A stretch of DNA of 64,000 bases from Eucalyptus grandis (GCF_016545825.1 NC_052622.1:40633263-40697262); one strand, 5' to 3'. Shown: positions 22,164-34,260, counted from the stretch's first letter. Made by a program: numbers and translations. The notes: generated by a model not told the origin, from the letters alone.

Positions 22164-24340
22164 TGACACCTAATTTGTGTTTTTCAAATATATAAAAAAA
22201 TTAAAAATTATTAAAAATTATTAATTAAAAAATTAACTAATTAATTAAATTAAAATAAAAATGTGGAAGGGGCCGAATCCGGCCTTAGCCCGGCCCACCT
22301 TTTCTTTCCTTTCCTTCCCCTCATGCACGGCCTACCGACCGAGCCTATCCTCCTTTCTCCTTCAGCCCAGCCCGCACCCATCCTTCCTCACTCCTGCTGT
22401 CCTATGCTTGACGACCTACAGAAAAAAAAAAAAAAAAAAAAGAGGGAGCGGGACAGAGGAGTAGGGGGATTAGTGTGGCAGGTGAGCGGCGTGATTTGCA
22501 TGTCAGGAGTAGCCTAGTCGGCAACTGTCACGGCAAAGGTCTTCACGCGACAACCTGCAAAAGAAAAAGGAACAAAAGGGGGAGACATAACAAGAAAGAG
22601 AGGGGGTAAGGCATCGAGGAAGGGAAAACAGAGAGGAAAGGAAATGAACGGTGAGAGAAGAGAGAGAGCTCGAGAAAGTAGAAAGCAGGCACAAGAGAGA
22701 GAAAGTAGGGAGCAGAGAGAAGGAAGAGAGCAAAGAGGAGACGAGGAAGAGTCTTCTTCCTCGGGAGCCCCTCCACTACTAAGGGCCAAGCCCCTGCGCT
22801 TGCCGCCCCCGTCTCGACCAGATCGCCTCCACCACTGCTTGCTTTGCCACACCGAAATGTTGACCCCGAGCCTGCTGCTCGCGACCTCATCCGCCTTGCC
22901 GCTGCTGCAACCCAACGCCAGCAGCCCAAGTTGGTCGCCGAGGCCCCTCGTCGCGTGACCTACAATACTTGCCGACGCTATGGTCGCCTACCGTCGCTCC
23001 CAATCCCATCGCAGCAACTCCGCACTACCAGCTGCTGCTGCTAACCCAAAGTTGAAGCTCGCAAGCAACGGCCAAGAGGGGATTCACATGAGCAGGCCAG
23101 ATTTGGAGGGAGAAGGCTCGCCGTCACCGTTTTTGCTGCTGCCACCGCCTCCTCAGCCACCGATGACACCGTTGGTCCACGCCACCTCCCGCTGAGTGCC
23201 TCCTCGGCCAAGTCGATGCCTCGCCCATCTCCACGCCTCTGCCCGACGCTTGCAACCCGTTACGCCACACCTCTGCCTATCTCCGCAGTTACCCATCGCC
23301 ATCCACACTACCGCCGCCCACCGAGTCGCCAGCATCCCTGCCATTTCCCCTCAGTGCTGCAAATTTGGAGAAGGGGGCGCGAACCAAGTTAGAACCTGGT
23401 CAGCAAAGCCTCCAAACCGAGTAGGGTTTGGTCTTCGAAGTGGGTTAAGCTTGGGTCGCTCTTCAAGCCGGGCTTTTGTAGATTCAAGTCAATTGGGCTA
23501 GTTTCATGTGGGCTCGGGAAATAGGTGGGTCTTCTTGACTTTCTTTGGGCCCTAACTAAAGTATCATGAAAAAATGGAATTTTGGGCCCACTTGCGCCTG
23601 TCGCAGCCGACCGGGCCGAACCTAGGTCAAGTCTACGACCGGACCTGAACCACACCGACTAAGCTAAACCCAAGTCGTCCGACCGAATCCGACCTGGCCC
23701 GCCTATTTTTTTAATTAAAAATTAATATTTAAAAATTAAAATTTAAAATTTTAAAATTTTAAAAATTGATTAAAAACTTATAAAATTAAAAATGTGGGGT
23801 TTGGTTAGGAATTGCTATGTATTACATTTTTAGTGTAATTAGGTCTTTATTTGCTAATATATGGATTCTATCGCGTGTCTAATTTGCATATTTAATTATG
23901 TTTAATTGCATGTGCTCAATTTACTGCAATTGTGATCTTGGTTGTTGAATGTTATTATAATGATTGCACATCTGCAAAAACACCTCACATGTTAGTGGAT
24001 ACATATAAAATTAATCTAAACCGCCCGACAAAAATCTTTTCTTTTAAAATGAACAAGATTAGGTACCGAAAGGGCACTAATTACTTAATTAGTGTAATCA
24101 AGTCTCCGACCCTAGATTCTCTAGTTGCGTAGGAAGTAAGGTATACTCATATACCTCACTTGGTTTCTAGCCAACCCCAATAGACTAGTGGTAGCTCCTT
24201 TTTTGCAAAGTTTTTTAGAATACTCCAATGTCACAGGAGGTATGAGTTTGGGAGAACTTGCGCCTAATCATGGTCCTTAGATTCATCCTTTAGGCAATAC
24301 CCTAAATATGTTCTCTCCCCCCGAGGGGTGGGTCGCGACA
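22164..24340 (+). mobile_element. Right LTR of the Tat/Ogre-like retrotransposon
   Basis: Runs from TGACACCTAATTTGTG to GGTGGGTCGCGACA, 2177 bases, and matches the left LTR (14886-17064) from end to end with scattered substitutions and indels. A run of 20 A lies near 22422. The five bases before the left LTR (TAGCT) and after this one (ATACC) do not match, so no target duplication survives. Confidence 0.85.
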
Positions 24341-25469
24341 ATACCATAAATAGAAACTTATGCTGGAAAAGCCTAATTAAATATTGAAACGGGCCCAGAA
24401 AATTTCCAAACTAATCTAAATAAATAATACGATTTATCTAGTCTCTAATTAAGTCATTCTAACCATCTAACATGCACAAACGAATATTTAAATTGCTAAT
24501 TTGTTATAACTAATCACCTAAACCATACTTAGTCTAAATTAATCAACCCTTAAGCATAATTAACTCCCTAAGCAGAGTTTAGTGAGTAAACTTATTGGTT
24601 TTGCGATCCGGTGAGTCCACGGTGATAGCAACGCAAAGATAGGTGACAAAGCGGAAACACCCTACGATGCCCAAAAGCAGTTCGAAATGGGCCTTGAAGG
24701 CCTATGGCTAGCTAGGCTACTCGGTTCTATCCAAGAATTGAGCTTGCTGCTCCGGGGCTGGAACGGCAAGTGGAGGAGGACCGGTGGCTAGGCGAGCAAG
24801 CGGGCAGCAGCGAAGTTGAACGATGGTGGAGGCAAGCTCAGACTTTCGCCAAAAATCTCGATTTGTAGAAAAATCTTCGGAGGAAGAGTCGACGTAACTA
24901 AAATAAATCGTGGCATGACAGAACTTTTAATTTCTGAACTTGAATTCAAATTCGCGGTTAATTTCAATATGGTGCAATTTTAGCGTAACCTAGTCTACTG
25001 GGTAGCTTTCAGAAATTTTTAGTGCAATTGACCTGTGGCCGATTATTTTTTAGTCACATTATACATCTTCGACACATTGAAGACTCTCAATTGTCATGAA
25101 AATCTCAGGATTTCAAATATGGACACAGGGTACCAAAACGATACAAAAATTGGTTTAGTGCCGATCGACGAGAATTTTGCAATTAGGTGGAATCACCCAC
25201 ACTTAGTCACATGGCTCAGTCGAGTTGACCTATCTCCGGTCTTTAATCGATTTTTAATTGTCCCGTAATGACCTTTGCGACTAAAGACGGCCAAGTAGTC
25301 GATTCCTGGTCGAATTTTCAAGTCTATTGCATTATAATCCCTTAACAACTTCCTCAAATAGACTAGTTATCTCATTAGTGATCAGCTCAAAAAATAGAAC
25401 TATAGGCGTGTCGATGAAAAGCCCGATTTATTCAATTGAAAACAAAATTGGAATTTCAGAATGTCACAT
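24341..25469 (-). mobile_element. Gypsy LTR fragment (family A), minus orientation
   Basis: On the minus strand it starts TGTGACATTC at 25469 and matches the first 0.6 kb of the LTR at 14628. After a deletion near 24845 it continues with blocks matching about 12930-13200. It is cut at 24340 by the end of the Tat/Ogre-like LTR. The frame at 25035-25268 lies within it and recurs, altered, at 14198-14446, so it is an LTR frame rather than a gene. Confidence 0.65.
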
Positions 25470-25659
25470 ACTATATTCCAACTTTCTATGAAGAATAGTA
25501 GATTCGCAGAGTACCTTTATACAAAAACATAACCTAGATTTGGATGAACTTTGATAACAAATTTTCTAGTGTATTCTTTTGATTTTATTATTTTATTATT
25601 ATATTTTGAATAGATTGTTTGCTTGCGATATTTTTCTCGAATTAGCATGTGGTTTCGTA

Positions 25660-26935
25660 ACACGTTATACTGGCACCTGTCCAGGCTTCCCTTGGGGATG
25701 TAGTGATACCCCAACAGCCGATCAACTTTTGACGCAGCAATAACCGAGGAGCATCACAATGTTCCTGCGACACACATGGCCAGTTCTCAGGATCTCCGAA
25801 GTGATTCGCTAGAAACCCTCTCCCTTGCAATCTCAGTTCTTGAAGTGGGTAATGCCTCTCTATACCCTACAAAATCCAGCAGCTCGCATAGCTCCTGTTC
25901 CCCGAATCCTTTTGTGGCTACATAGAAATATTTGTACTTGAACCTATGAGGATTGGAGTCACGCTCCCAGCCTAGAACCTTTACAAATTTTCCCTTTCGT
26001 CTTATCAGATAAAACCACATTTAAGATAGACATCGACAGAAAGGACAACAAGATGAAAGCCACAGCAACAATCAGCAGATAGGATTTGTCCTCCACCTCA
26101 AATTGGGTAGTCTAGGAAACTGAGACAAAACTCGATTCTAAGCTCGTCCATCTACGATAAAGATCTTTCCAAGGATGTAATGAGAAGTTACTAATGAGCT
26201 GGCTGAGGAAACTGAGACAAAACCAGATTCTAAGCTCGTACATCGTCTCCTTGATGATCAGCGAGAGATCAACATACAGACAAAATAATAATAATAATAA
26301 TCTTCAGTTTCTCAACATTGCTAGGAGTTAACGTGAAATTGATTTGCTTTTGCGCCTTCAATATCCACCAGAACTTGCATAGCTTCACCAGTCATCAGGC
26401 TTTAGTTTGTGAAGACACCTCCGGGACATCTAGTATATCCTGCACGGGCAGATATTACGGAGGTTGGCCAGCGCACTGACGTCGATCCCAACATGGTTAT
26501 CATTAACATCATAGTTTTGGATTATGTCAAATGATACTGTGATTATGTTTCTCGTGGCATTGCCAATGTTGGTTTCGTTGAAGAGGCCAAAATAATTACT
26601 AGGATGAGCTCCGGAAATTCTCTACTAGGAGCTGACATGAAAGCGAACCTATAACCACCCAGAGTTGGGTACTCGTAAATCACATTGAAGATGAAAGTTG
26701 CAGAGAAAGAGTAGATACATCCATTGGATGAGTTCTTGAGCTTGATTGGGTTAGGGTAGAAGGCATGACTTTGCTTCTGTTTGGTTGCATCGGTTACTTT
26801 AGGAGGCCATTTCCAGTGAAGGCAGCTAAACGATATAGGCTAAGATTGGTTGATCGGAAATGTGAAACTGCTGGTATCGTGAGGTAGTACAAAGTTTGCC
26901 AGGGAGGAAACCGCCAGATCAACCACAAAGTACAT
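25660..26935 (-). pseudogene. Decayed, truncated LecRK
   Basis: The plus-strand text matches the 5' two-thirds of the intact LecRKs. It has a start (ATG at 26935) with a signal peptide, lectin-domain blocks, a basic juxtamembrane part near 26000 and the start of the kinase (KGF...EQEL) near 25900. It has many frameshifts and stops and ends near 25660, at the LDKYL region just before the kinase C-lobe. It shares marker differences with the dead copies at 37741 and 51137 (CTTTTGACGC where live genes read CCTTTCGACGG), so these dead genes form their own lineage. It lies 481 bases after the gene at 27417-29425. An LTR start lies 190 bases beyond the truncation. Confidence 0.85.
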
Positions 26936-27416
26936 GTCCAGAAGCTGGAGAAATTCGCTGAACACACTACTCAGAAGATATTTTTTGAATCTCCTAGGAT
27001 CAAATTGAATCTAATGCAATTTCAGCTATCAGTATCCTGACTCGTGTCGCTATATTTCCTATGAATAAAAAATTCACGTGTCAATGGTGCATGTATATTA
27101 GGGACCCGACTGTTAAATCATGCAAGGATTCAAACAAACTAGTAATAATCCTCATAAAAGGTGGACTTGCACTTATACTCTGGAGGCTGACCAAAAGGGG
27201 AAACCAAAGAAGGAGGCAATTTAAGCTAATGCAGCCATTCCCAAGAACATGCAAGAATATACTGCAGAAATTGGTTCGATCCATAGAATCTTAAATTACA
27301 GTTTACATAAACTCACAAAGTCACAAACTACGAATGCTTGATGCACAAGAACATTAGTTTGACTTTTGCTTCGATTTATGAAATGTGCTTTCACTTTAAT
27401 ATACCGAGCTTAAGAC
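26936..27416. other. Spacer between live and dead LecRK, second copy
   Basis: Nearly identical to 47-527, including the TTCACGTGTCAATGGTGCAT word near 27071, which contains a CACGTG core, and the 3' block before the stop codon at 27417. No gene is seen. Confidence 0.7.
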
Positions 27417-29425
27417 TCATCTTCCGCCAGAGAGGAGAGAGTTTGCAACAGAAGATGTCTGAGAAAATGCCTTGTTAGCGGAAGACGGATAAGACGTGCC
27501 AGCCATACTAAAACCATCATGATATGAAAATTGCCATCCACTTTTTGAAATACCAAGTGATGATAGCTCCTCTAACGCGAGCTCCCCTTCCAAGTACTGC
27601 ACCACTTGTCGCATGCGTGGCCTTGCGGTTGGCTGAGACTGGGAGCACAACAGTCCGAGTTGCAACACTAGCTCCACCTCCTTCGCCACAAAGTCCGTCC
27701 CTAAGTTCGGATCTCTTGCATCTAGAATGTCACCCTTATCCCAGCAAGAAAACACCCAGTCCACCAGTATCACGTCCTCCTCCTCCCGAGCCTCAATCGG
27801 CCTTCTTCCACTAGCAACTTCAAGCAAAAATGCCCCGAACGCGAAAACATCTGTGCTCGTGGTGGCCTTGCCAGTTCGAGTGTTCTCTGGGGCCAGATAT
27901 CCAATAGTTCCCACCAAATGGGTGGTTTGAGGATCTGTACCGTGATCATATAGTCTTGCAAGCCCGAAATCTCCTAACCTTCCATTTAGTTCTGAATCAA
28001 GCAAGACGTTGCTAGCTTTGATATCCCTGTGAATCACTACTTGTTCCCATCCTTCATGGAGATAAGAGAGGCCATGGGCAACACCTTTGATCACTCTAAA
28101 TCTTTGACTCCAACTGAGGGTCACCCTTGGTTGGTTATAGAGGTACTTGTCTAGGCTTCCATTTGGCATGTAGTCATAAACCAACAGCAGTTCACCCTTC
28201 CGACGGCAATATCCGAGAAGCGTCACAATGTTCCGATGGCGAAGCCGACCAATACTAATAATCTCGGCGATGAACTGTCTCAGCCCTTGCCTCGATTCAT
28301 GAGAAATCCTCTTCACTGCAATCTCAGTTTTTGAGGTGGGTAATACCCCTCTATAAACCCTACCAAATCCACCAGCTCCTAGTAGCTCCTGATCTCTGAA
28401 CCCCTTTGTGGCAACATAGATATCTTTGTACTTGAACCGATGCGGACTGTAGTCGTGCTCCCAATCTTCAAGAACCTCTGCGAATTTTCTTCTTTTTCTA
28501 ATCGCATAAGCCATAGCAAAGACTAGTATTGACAGAAAGAACAAGCATATGAAAGGCAACCCAGCAGTGAGAAAAATGGATTTCTGCTTCTTTTTCATAT
28601 GGGGTAATCTAGGAAGTTGAGACAAATCAAGCCTATGAGCTTGTCCATTTACCTTAAAGCTCCATCCGAGTATATAATGAGAAGTTAAGGGCGTACCGGT
28701 TGAGGAAGAGAACCCAACATACATGGTCTCCTTGAAGATTGGCGAGAGATTGAAGGATAGAGACAAAAGGGGAGTGTTCGGTTTTTCGACATTGACTGGA
28801 GCTAATGTGACCCTGATTTGTTTCTGCACACCATGATAATCCACCCAAACTTGCATTGCTTTACCACTAATCAGACTCAAGTTTCTGAAGCCTGGAATGT
28901 TGTTTTCAGTGTATCCAGCAGGGGAAGAATTTAGAGAGATCAGCCCATTGACATCAATCCCGACATGGTTGTCATTGATATCATATATTTCGTTGTTTTG
29001 AATCGTGTCAAATTCCACTGCAAAAATGTGGTTCGTGGCATTGCCATCGTTTGTTTCATTGAAGAGACCAAAGAAATGATCAGGCCGAGCTCCAGGAAAT
29101 ACTCTACGAGGAGCTATCACAAAGGTGAACCTGGATTGCCGAAAGCTGGATATCCAGGAATTATAGCGAAGACAAATGTGGTGGAGAATGAGGGGACAGT
29201 GCCATTGGATGAATTCTTGAACGTGATGGGGTCTGGGTAGAATGCATAAGTCTCCTTCTCTTCAGTCCCATTGGTTAACTTCAGGAGGCCATTGCCAGTG
29301 AGCTCAGCTAAACCATCGAGGCTCAGATTTGCAGACCGGAAACCATTGTAGGTGAAATCGCCGGTTCCATGAGTCGGTGCTGTATTTCCCAGGAGAGAAA
29401 CCGCCAGAACAATCACGAATAACAT
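27417..29425 (-). pseudogene. L-type LecRK with a single one-base deletion
   Basis: Full-length paralogue of the intact genes. The first frame (start 29425) gives signal peptide and early lectin domain for about 100 codons. The second (from 29120 down) gives 567 codons with the rest: metal ligands (VEFDT...N...D...NH), transmembrane helix, glycine loop [17 protein letters not shown] and the SGGR tail. Compared with the gene at 47095-49104, one base is missing in 29131-29140, inside the GGTGAACCCAGG region. Nothing else is damaged. It is either a very young pseudogene or a sequence error, and with the base present the frame would be continuous like its neighbours. The catalytic residues are all present, so the kinase half has not decayed. 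Confidence 0.85.
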
Positions 29426-29930
29426 GGCTAGAGCCTGAAGAAATTAGCTGAATACACTACTCCGATGAGATAATTCGTAGTCATAATAGTGATTCAACCG
29501 ATTTACACAGCATTGAATCGAATGTCGTGCAATTTAACCGTCAGTGTCCCAAACCTGTGCACCCCCAACAAACCTTCAACTGATTGGTCCGAGCCTTATG
29601 ACTCCCCTATCGTGTGATTGACTGATTGCTTCTAGTCTTATCACCAACTTAAAGTTCTGTAATTTGCCCGTCTTCGTATGCCATTGTGACATTTCAGTCA
29701 ATGGCCGAAGTAGACCGATACAGCCGTCAACGTGAGTTGATGATGTTTCGTCGTCTTCGGTAGCTCCTCGAAGAGTCAATGACCGATGGCATCCGATGCG
29801 AAACTATGGCCAAGGAAGCGTCACAACTAGACGAAGATGGACGAAAGGCCAATGCCCCCACAAATTTTTGCGGTGTGTCTAATACCACGTATGACTCTTC
29901 CACGGTACTGAGAATGTTGGTATATGGAGA
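29426..29930. promoter_or_regulatory. Upstream flank of LecRK, second copy, proximal part
   Basis: Aligns with 2538-3000. It is interrupted at 29931 by the hAT-like element and resumes at 31092. No gene is seen. Confidence 0.6.
29583..29587 (-). promoter_or_regulatory. CCAAT box upstream of LecRK
   Basis: CCAAT on the minus strand about 160 bases before the start at 29425, in the same conserved context (ACCAATCAGTTGAAGG) as before 2537 and 49104. Confidence 0.4.
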
Positions 29931-31091
29931 TAGGGGTGTCAACGATTCAGTTCAGTTTGGTTTTTCAAAAAAAATCGAACCGAACCGAACCGTTAGAAAA
30001 ATCTTCTGAACCGAATACGAACCGAATCAAAATTTCAGTTCAGTTTAGTTCGGTTCAGTTCGCTTTTTTTGGTTTTCAATTTTTAACTTTTGGTTTTCGA
30101 TTTTTTTCTTTTTTTTTTTCGTTTTATCAAGAATCATCACCACCCTAGAGAAGCAAGAATCTCCAGATTTCTTTTCGTTTTGCCCTGCTGGATCCGAAAG
30201 ATGAGTGTTCTTGGGTACCCAGATGCGTTCGACGCACCGGAGCTTCAGGTGTGGAACAACGCCGCCTTCGACAACGGCGAGTCCGAAGACTCCACCGCTG
30301 CTGCCGCTGCCATCCAGGCGTCTTGGTCGTCCGTCAACCTCGTCTTCGTGAAGCTCTCTGACTCGCTCGAGTTCGACGACTACAGCAAGGAAAATCGGAG
30401 CCCCGAGTGCGCCAATTCCCAGTTTCCCTCAAATCCTCCGTTCCTTCCAAGATCCAGTGGAAGCAGCGCGTGCTGGAGCCCCTGTCGGCCAAAGCCATAG
30501 ATCGAGAAGGCAATGGCAGGACTATAGATGCGGAGATTGAGGAGGTAGAGAAGGAGATCACGTGCCTGTCATCGAGGCTCGAGGCGCTTTGCCTCGAGAA
30601 GGCCAAAGCTGGGGACGAGAAGAAGCCCCGCGGGAGAGTCGTCTCGGTCAAGTTCAAGGAGCCGAAGCAAGTGGTGGGGATCAGAAGAGATCTGGATGCC
30701 GCGAAGAGGATCGAGGAGACTCCGCTATCGAGCGCGAAGCTGAAATTGAATCAGAGAGGGCTCAGTCTAGGGCCCGGGGAGATCGCTTCGAGCACCGGAA
30801 AATCACGTCCCTCGATCAAGGAGGGGATCACTCTTGATTTGTCAATACAGAACCGGAGGAAATCGTGCTTCTGAAGCTGGAGGAGATCGATGAATTGAAA
30901 GTCACGAAGGAGAGGAGGACAGATTTTATCGGTTTGTGGTTCGGTTCGGTTCGGTTAACCGATAAAAACTGAACCAATAAAAAAAATGTCGGTTTTTAAT
31001 GAGAACCAAACCGAAAACCGAACCGAACCGAAAAAACCAAATTTTTCGGTTCGGTTCGGTTCGGTTTTCGGTTCAGTTTGTAACACCCCTA
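29931..31091. mobile_element. hAT-like element carrying a captured gene fragment
   Basis: Ends are TAGGGGTGTCAACG (from 29931) and, inverted at the right, TAGGGGTGTTAC (ending 31091), the terminal style of many plant hAT elements. Next to both ends are runs of GGTTCGGTTC-type repeats in opposite orientation. The direct repeat ATGGAG flanks the element with one base between on each side. The uninterrupted counterpart near 56025-56045 (CTACATGATGTAGG) shows that the right flank is native, so this looks like a worn 8-bp target duplication. There is no transposase. The core, about 30170-30910, is a GC-rich host-like coding fragment on the plus strand. Confidence 0.8.
30201..30915 (+). pseudogene. 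Captured fragment of a plant coiled-coil protein gene
   Basis: ATG at 30201 opens a frame with FDAPELQVWNNAAFD and, further on, KENRSPE. It then shifts frame near 30405-30425 to continue with KSSVPSK, a charged helix (EIEEVEKEITCLSSRLEALC), GRVVSVKF, RRGLSLGPGEI-like (here QRGLSLGPGEI) and RRKSCF. A second one-base loss near 30861 turns the expected TGG after CF into a stop; the next frame continues KLEEIDELKVTKERR. The codon use and GC content differ sharply from the surroundings. I recognise it as resembling a plant-specific uncharacterised protein with a conserved N-terminus and coiled coil, but cannot name it. It lies wholly inside the hAT-like element, so it is a transduplicated, broken copy. 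Confidence 0.65.
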
Positions 31092-33235
31092 CATGGAGTA
31101 GGAAGGCTTAATAATTCTATCTTAGAAAACGACTTGAAAATTCGGTGTGTTAAGTTACACATGTGAAAGATCTAATTGATGCAGAACTTATTATAGCTTT
31201 TGAGTGAATGCAAATCCAACTTGATATACTATTATAGAATCATATTTAGATTGAGGGAAAGAACATCTAATAAGCTCGTGCATGTGTATATATGAGTTAT
31301 GCTAAAGATCTATCATTTTAGGAATGGAGTGTGATGTGAGCGGTTAATATTATTCAAGTTGACCCATAATTCATTGATTAAGACATTCAAGTAAAAGTAG
31401 ATTCGACTGCCTCCAAACAAAATGAGATAGTTCAAATTTGCCTGGGTCTTGCTAATTTTTTATACCAATTGAACATGCCCAGTTACTAAGCAAAACCTCT
31501 ATGAAATGTATTATCGTTCTGTTTGTGTCCTAAAAGGTGACAAACGGGGGAAACAATAACTTTTTTGGCCATACGCCAGGAATTGATGATATCTTTATGT
31601 TGAAAACATATTCTGTTGATGGTCTCGTATACCTAGGATGGACTAACTAGTTTGCGTTAACCCAAGTCCTAAAGTTGAGCCATACGTAAAGAAGTTAATG
31701 GCCCAAACCACACTATGATAATACAATTGATTGACAGGGCCTATTGATGGAATGCCTAATGACGATGAGTTCACTGATCATGAGTTCCGATGAGCATAAT
31801 TCAAATGAAGTACAAGACGCGTAATGAGGATGGATTAACTTGAAGTGTGCATAAAAGTTAAATATTGAGTTAAGGAAGATCTTCAACCAAGGAACACCTG
31901 TCACTGGGGAAACTAGAGCAGGTCTAAATCACGCCTTGAGTAGTGCGCAGGTGAAGACAGTTAAATTTTCATGTGGATTAAATTTTCATGTGGATGAAGA
32001 TAAGAAAAATAAAGAAATGATCCATTTTAAAACGTAAAACGATCAATGATAGATGATGATTAAATTATAGCAACGCATAAAATAAAAATAAAATAAAAAA
32101 TAGAAACAACAACAATAATCAATAATCAACAATAGACTGGTCATCTCTGAAGATGGAACCCTCTCGAGATATGAAGATGAGAAAGTCATACATAGCAGAT
32201 CAAATTAAATTGATTCTACCCTGAGTGTGAATTTAAATGTTGAATTAAACTAGATTTCCTGATTCCAAATTTCATCTTTCTTTTTTTTTTATAAAATCAT
32301 TCTAATGATATTTCCAACATTTATTTTTTAATTATTTCTTCTCCCACACTAGTCATCTCCATTAGTATCCAATGTTTAGTTTCAGGTATCGAGTAGGCAT
32401 ATCTTCAAGAATGTGAGTTATTGTTCTGACTCAACAAAGTCACAAACAATTACCTTGTTATTTCCAATCTTTGTATGTGTATCATTAGTGATTCGAATTT
32501 AACAGTCCTTGAGGTTTCAAAGCATAATAGAATTCGATTACTTTTGATTTGAAGCCAAATTTAATAATTTAATTGATCATTAATCATCCTCTATTGAACT
32601 TTAATTACTTTTTGGAATCATTGAGTTATTTTCTACCATGAATGGAGCTGGCTACGTGGTGAAGCCTTTTGGTCGGCCTCAGATCAAGGTGGCGAGGCGC
32701 AGCATTGAAGTAGGAGGCGAGGAGGATCCACTATCAAGGCCAAAGGAAGACAATGAAGACCGAGACGAGGAAAATATGAAGACAGAATGATGGCGAGGGC
32801 TTACTTAGATCATAACTAAAGTGAGGGGAAGAGACACGCGACATAGGTGGACGAGGGAGGTGGGCAACCGCAGCGTGATGACAAGTGTTGCAGCCGCTTG
32901 CGAAGGCCAAGATCGGTGGTGGTGCATTCTGTTCATGCACAAAGGATAAAGAAGCTGTGAGCCAACTTATTCGACAAGGACACAGAAGCTGTGAGACAAC
33001 TTATTCTACCTAATTTTTTTTAAATGGGCCCATTTTCGACCCCCTCTAGTCCAACTTCAACTTTTTGAACCCACTTTCACCCAGCCCTCTATATATTCAC
33101 AACCCATATACGACCCGTTCATAAAAAAATGTGAGTCAGAAAATGCATCATGGACCCACTTCAACACCTTTAGTTACCACAAACTTACAATTTTTTTTGT
33201 AACAGGATGGAACCCTTGTGGTGAGGCTAAGAAAG
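31092..33235. repeat. Upstream module of the LecRK unit, second copy, distal part
   Basis: Matches 3010-3275 plus 4481-6300 (first copy) and 55990-57530 (third copy). It lacks the MULE found at 3285-4471. It includes the 50-codon frame at 32638-32790 and T-runs near 32281. Similarity to the first copy ends near 33235. No convincing gene. Confidence 0.65.
32638..32790 (+). other. 50-codon open frame, second copy
   Basis: Same length and frame as 5747-5899, ATG to TGA, with 9 amino-acid changes and no indel. See that entry. With replacements this frequent I cannot claim selection. Confidence 0.3.
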
Positions 33236-33583
33236 TTAATTACGGTCGTCCTTCCCATCCTAATTACACATGACAAAAAAATAAAGTCCGCAGCTTTAAA
33301 GTTTGTTTTAATAAGTATATGGAGTTCTTTCTATCATAGATGTATTAATTTTTACATCTCTATGATTGACTTCAATCTGAAATTGTCACTTAGAAATACA
33401 TAAAATGGCATGTGGATTGTTAAGAAGTGTTACAATAATATGATATTACAAAATAGATCAAAAATCTTATTTCCCAAAAATGACTTCAAATTTGTCATTC
33501 TCTATCATTTATTTTTTTTCTTAAATTAATTTTCACTTTTATCACTCTCTACATGCAAATTTCTTCTTTCCCTTAACAGATAT
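33236..33583. other. AT-rich stretch, nothing recognised
   Basis: No repeat partner elsewhere in the window, and no motif I can name. The frame at 33218-33403 looks like chance. Confidence 0.4.
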
Positions 33584-34194
33584 TGTTATATTTGGGTTTT
33601 TACTAAGAGAGAGAGAGAGAAGAAAAAGAAACATTGAAAAGTCAAAAGAAAAAGGGAAGTGGGTGCTTCACCTTATAAAGGGCCCGAGAGCTCACTTAGA
33701 GCGAAAAGAAAGAAAAGGAGAGAAGAGAAAGAAGAGAAGTGAAGAAGAAGAAGAAGAGAGGGGAAAGAGAAGATGGGCTCTCACGTTCTCATCACAAACG
33801 TCTCATCAAACCGACTAATCTCCAATTTGCAACACTTTGTAAGGGTTCACGCCCCTTGTTCGTTCAATCAGAATAGTTTCAAATTTAGGGATTGAAATTC
33901 AAAATTATTGGATATTCGTGTGAAAAAGTCTGATTTTTGAATCATTGAGTTGCATATTTATATAGAATTGATAGTTTAGGTGTTATGGAGTTGTAAGATT
34001 TTGCAAATCTCAATTTGAGCTTATGGTTTGCTCCAAACAAAATTTTGAAATTTATTGCGCATGCAAGTCAGATTCTGAATAGTAAATTTTGATGTTGACT
34101 TTCAGCCGTTTTCGACAAGCTTTTGGGGCGGCCAAATGGGGGTTCTTGTAGTATATCAAAATGGCTTTCTATGCGCTAAACGATTGCTAGAAAC
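33584..34194 (+). mobile_element. LTR fragment of the TGTAATAT family (family C)
   Basis: Starts TGTTATATTTGGG and carries the blocks found in the solo LTR at 40857 and the fragment at 49378: GA-rich leader, AAAAGTCAA, a GAGAAGAG purine tract, TTGGATATTCGTG, GAGTTGCATATTTATATAG, TTTGAGCTTATGG and GGTTCTTGTAGTATATCAA. It ends near 34194, where it joins a fragment of a gag zinc knuckle. Confidence 0.6.
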
Positions 34195-34260
34195 GTAGTC
34201 TGTTTTGAGTGCAAAAAGCAAGGATACATCAAGCCCAAGTGTCCTTGTGGCACCCTCTGA
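34195..34260 (+). pseudogene. gag zinc-knuckle stub
   Basis: Reads VVCFECKKQGYIKPKCPCG then stop. The CxxC spacing and the distant C fit a retroviral CCHC knuckle with Tyr in place of His. It directly follows the LTR fragment, so almost all of gag between LTR and knuckle has been deleted. It overlaps the start of the next LTR-like block at about 34246. Confidence 0.45.
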
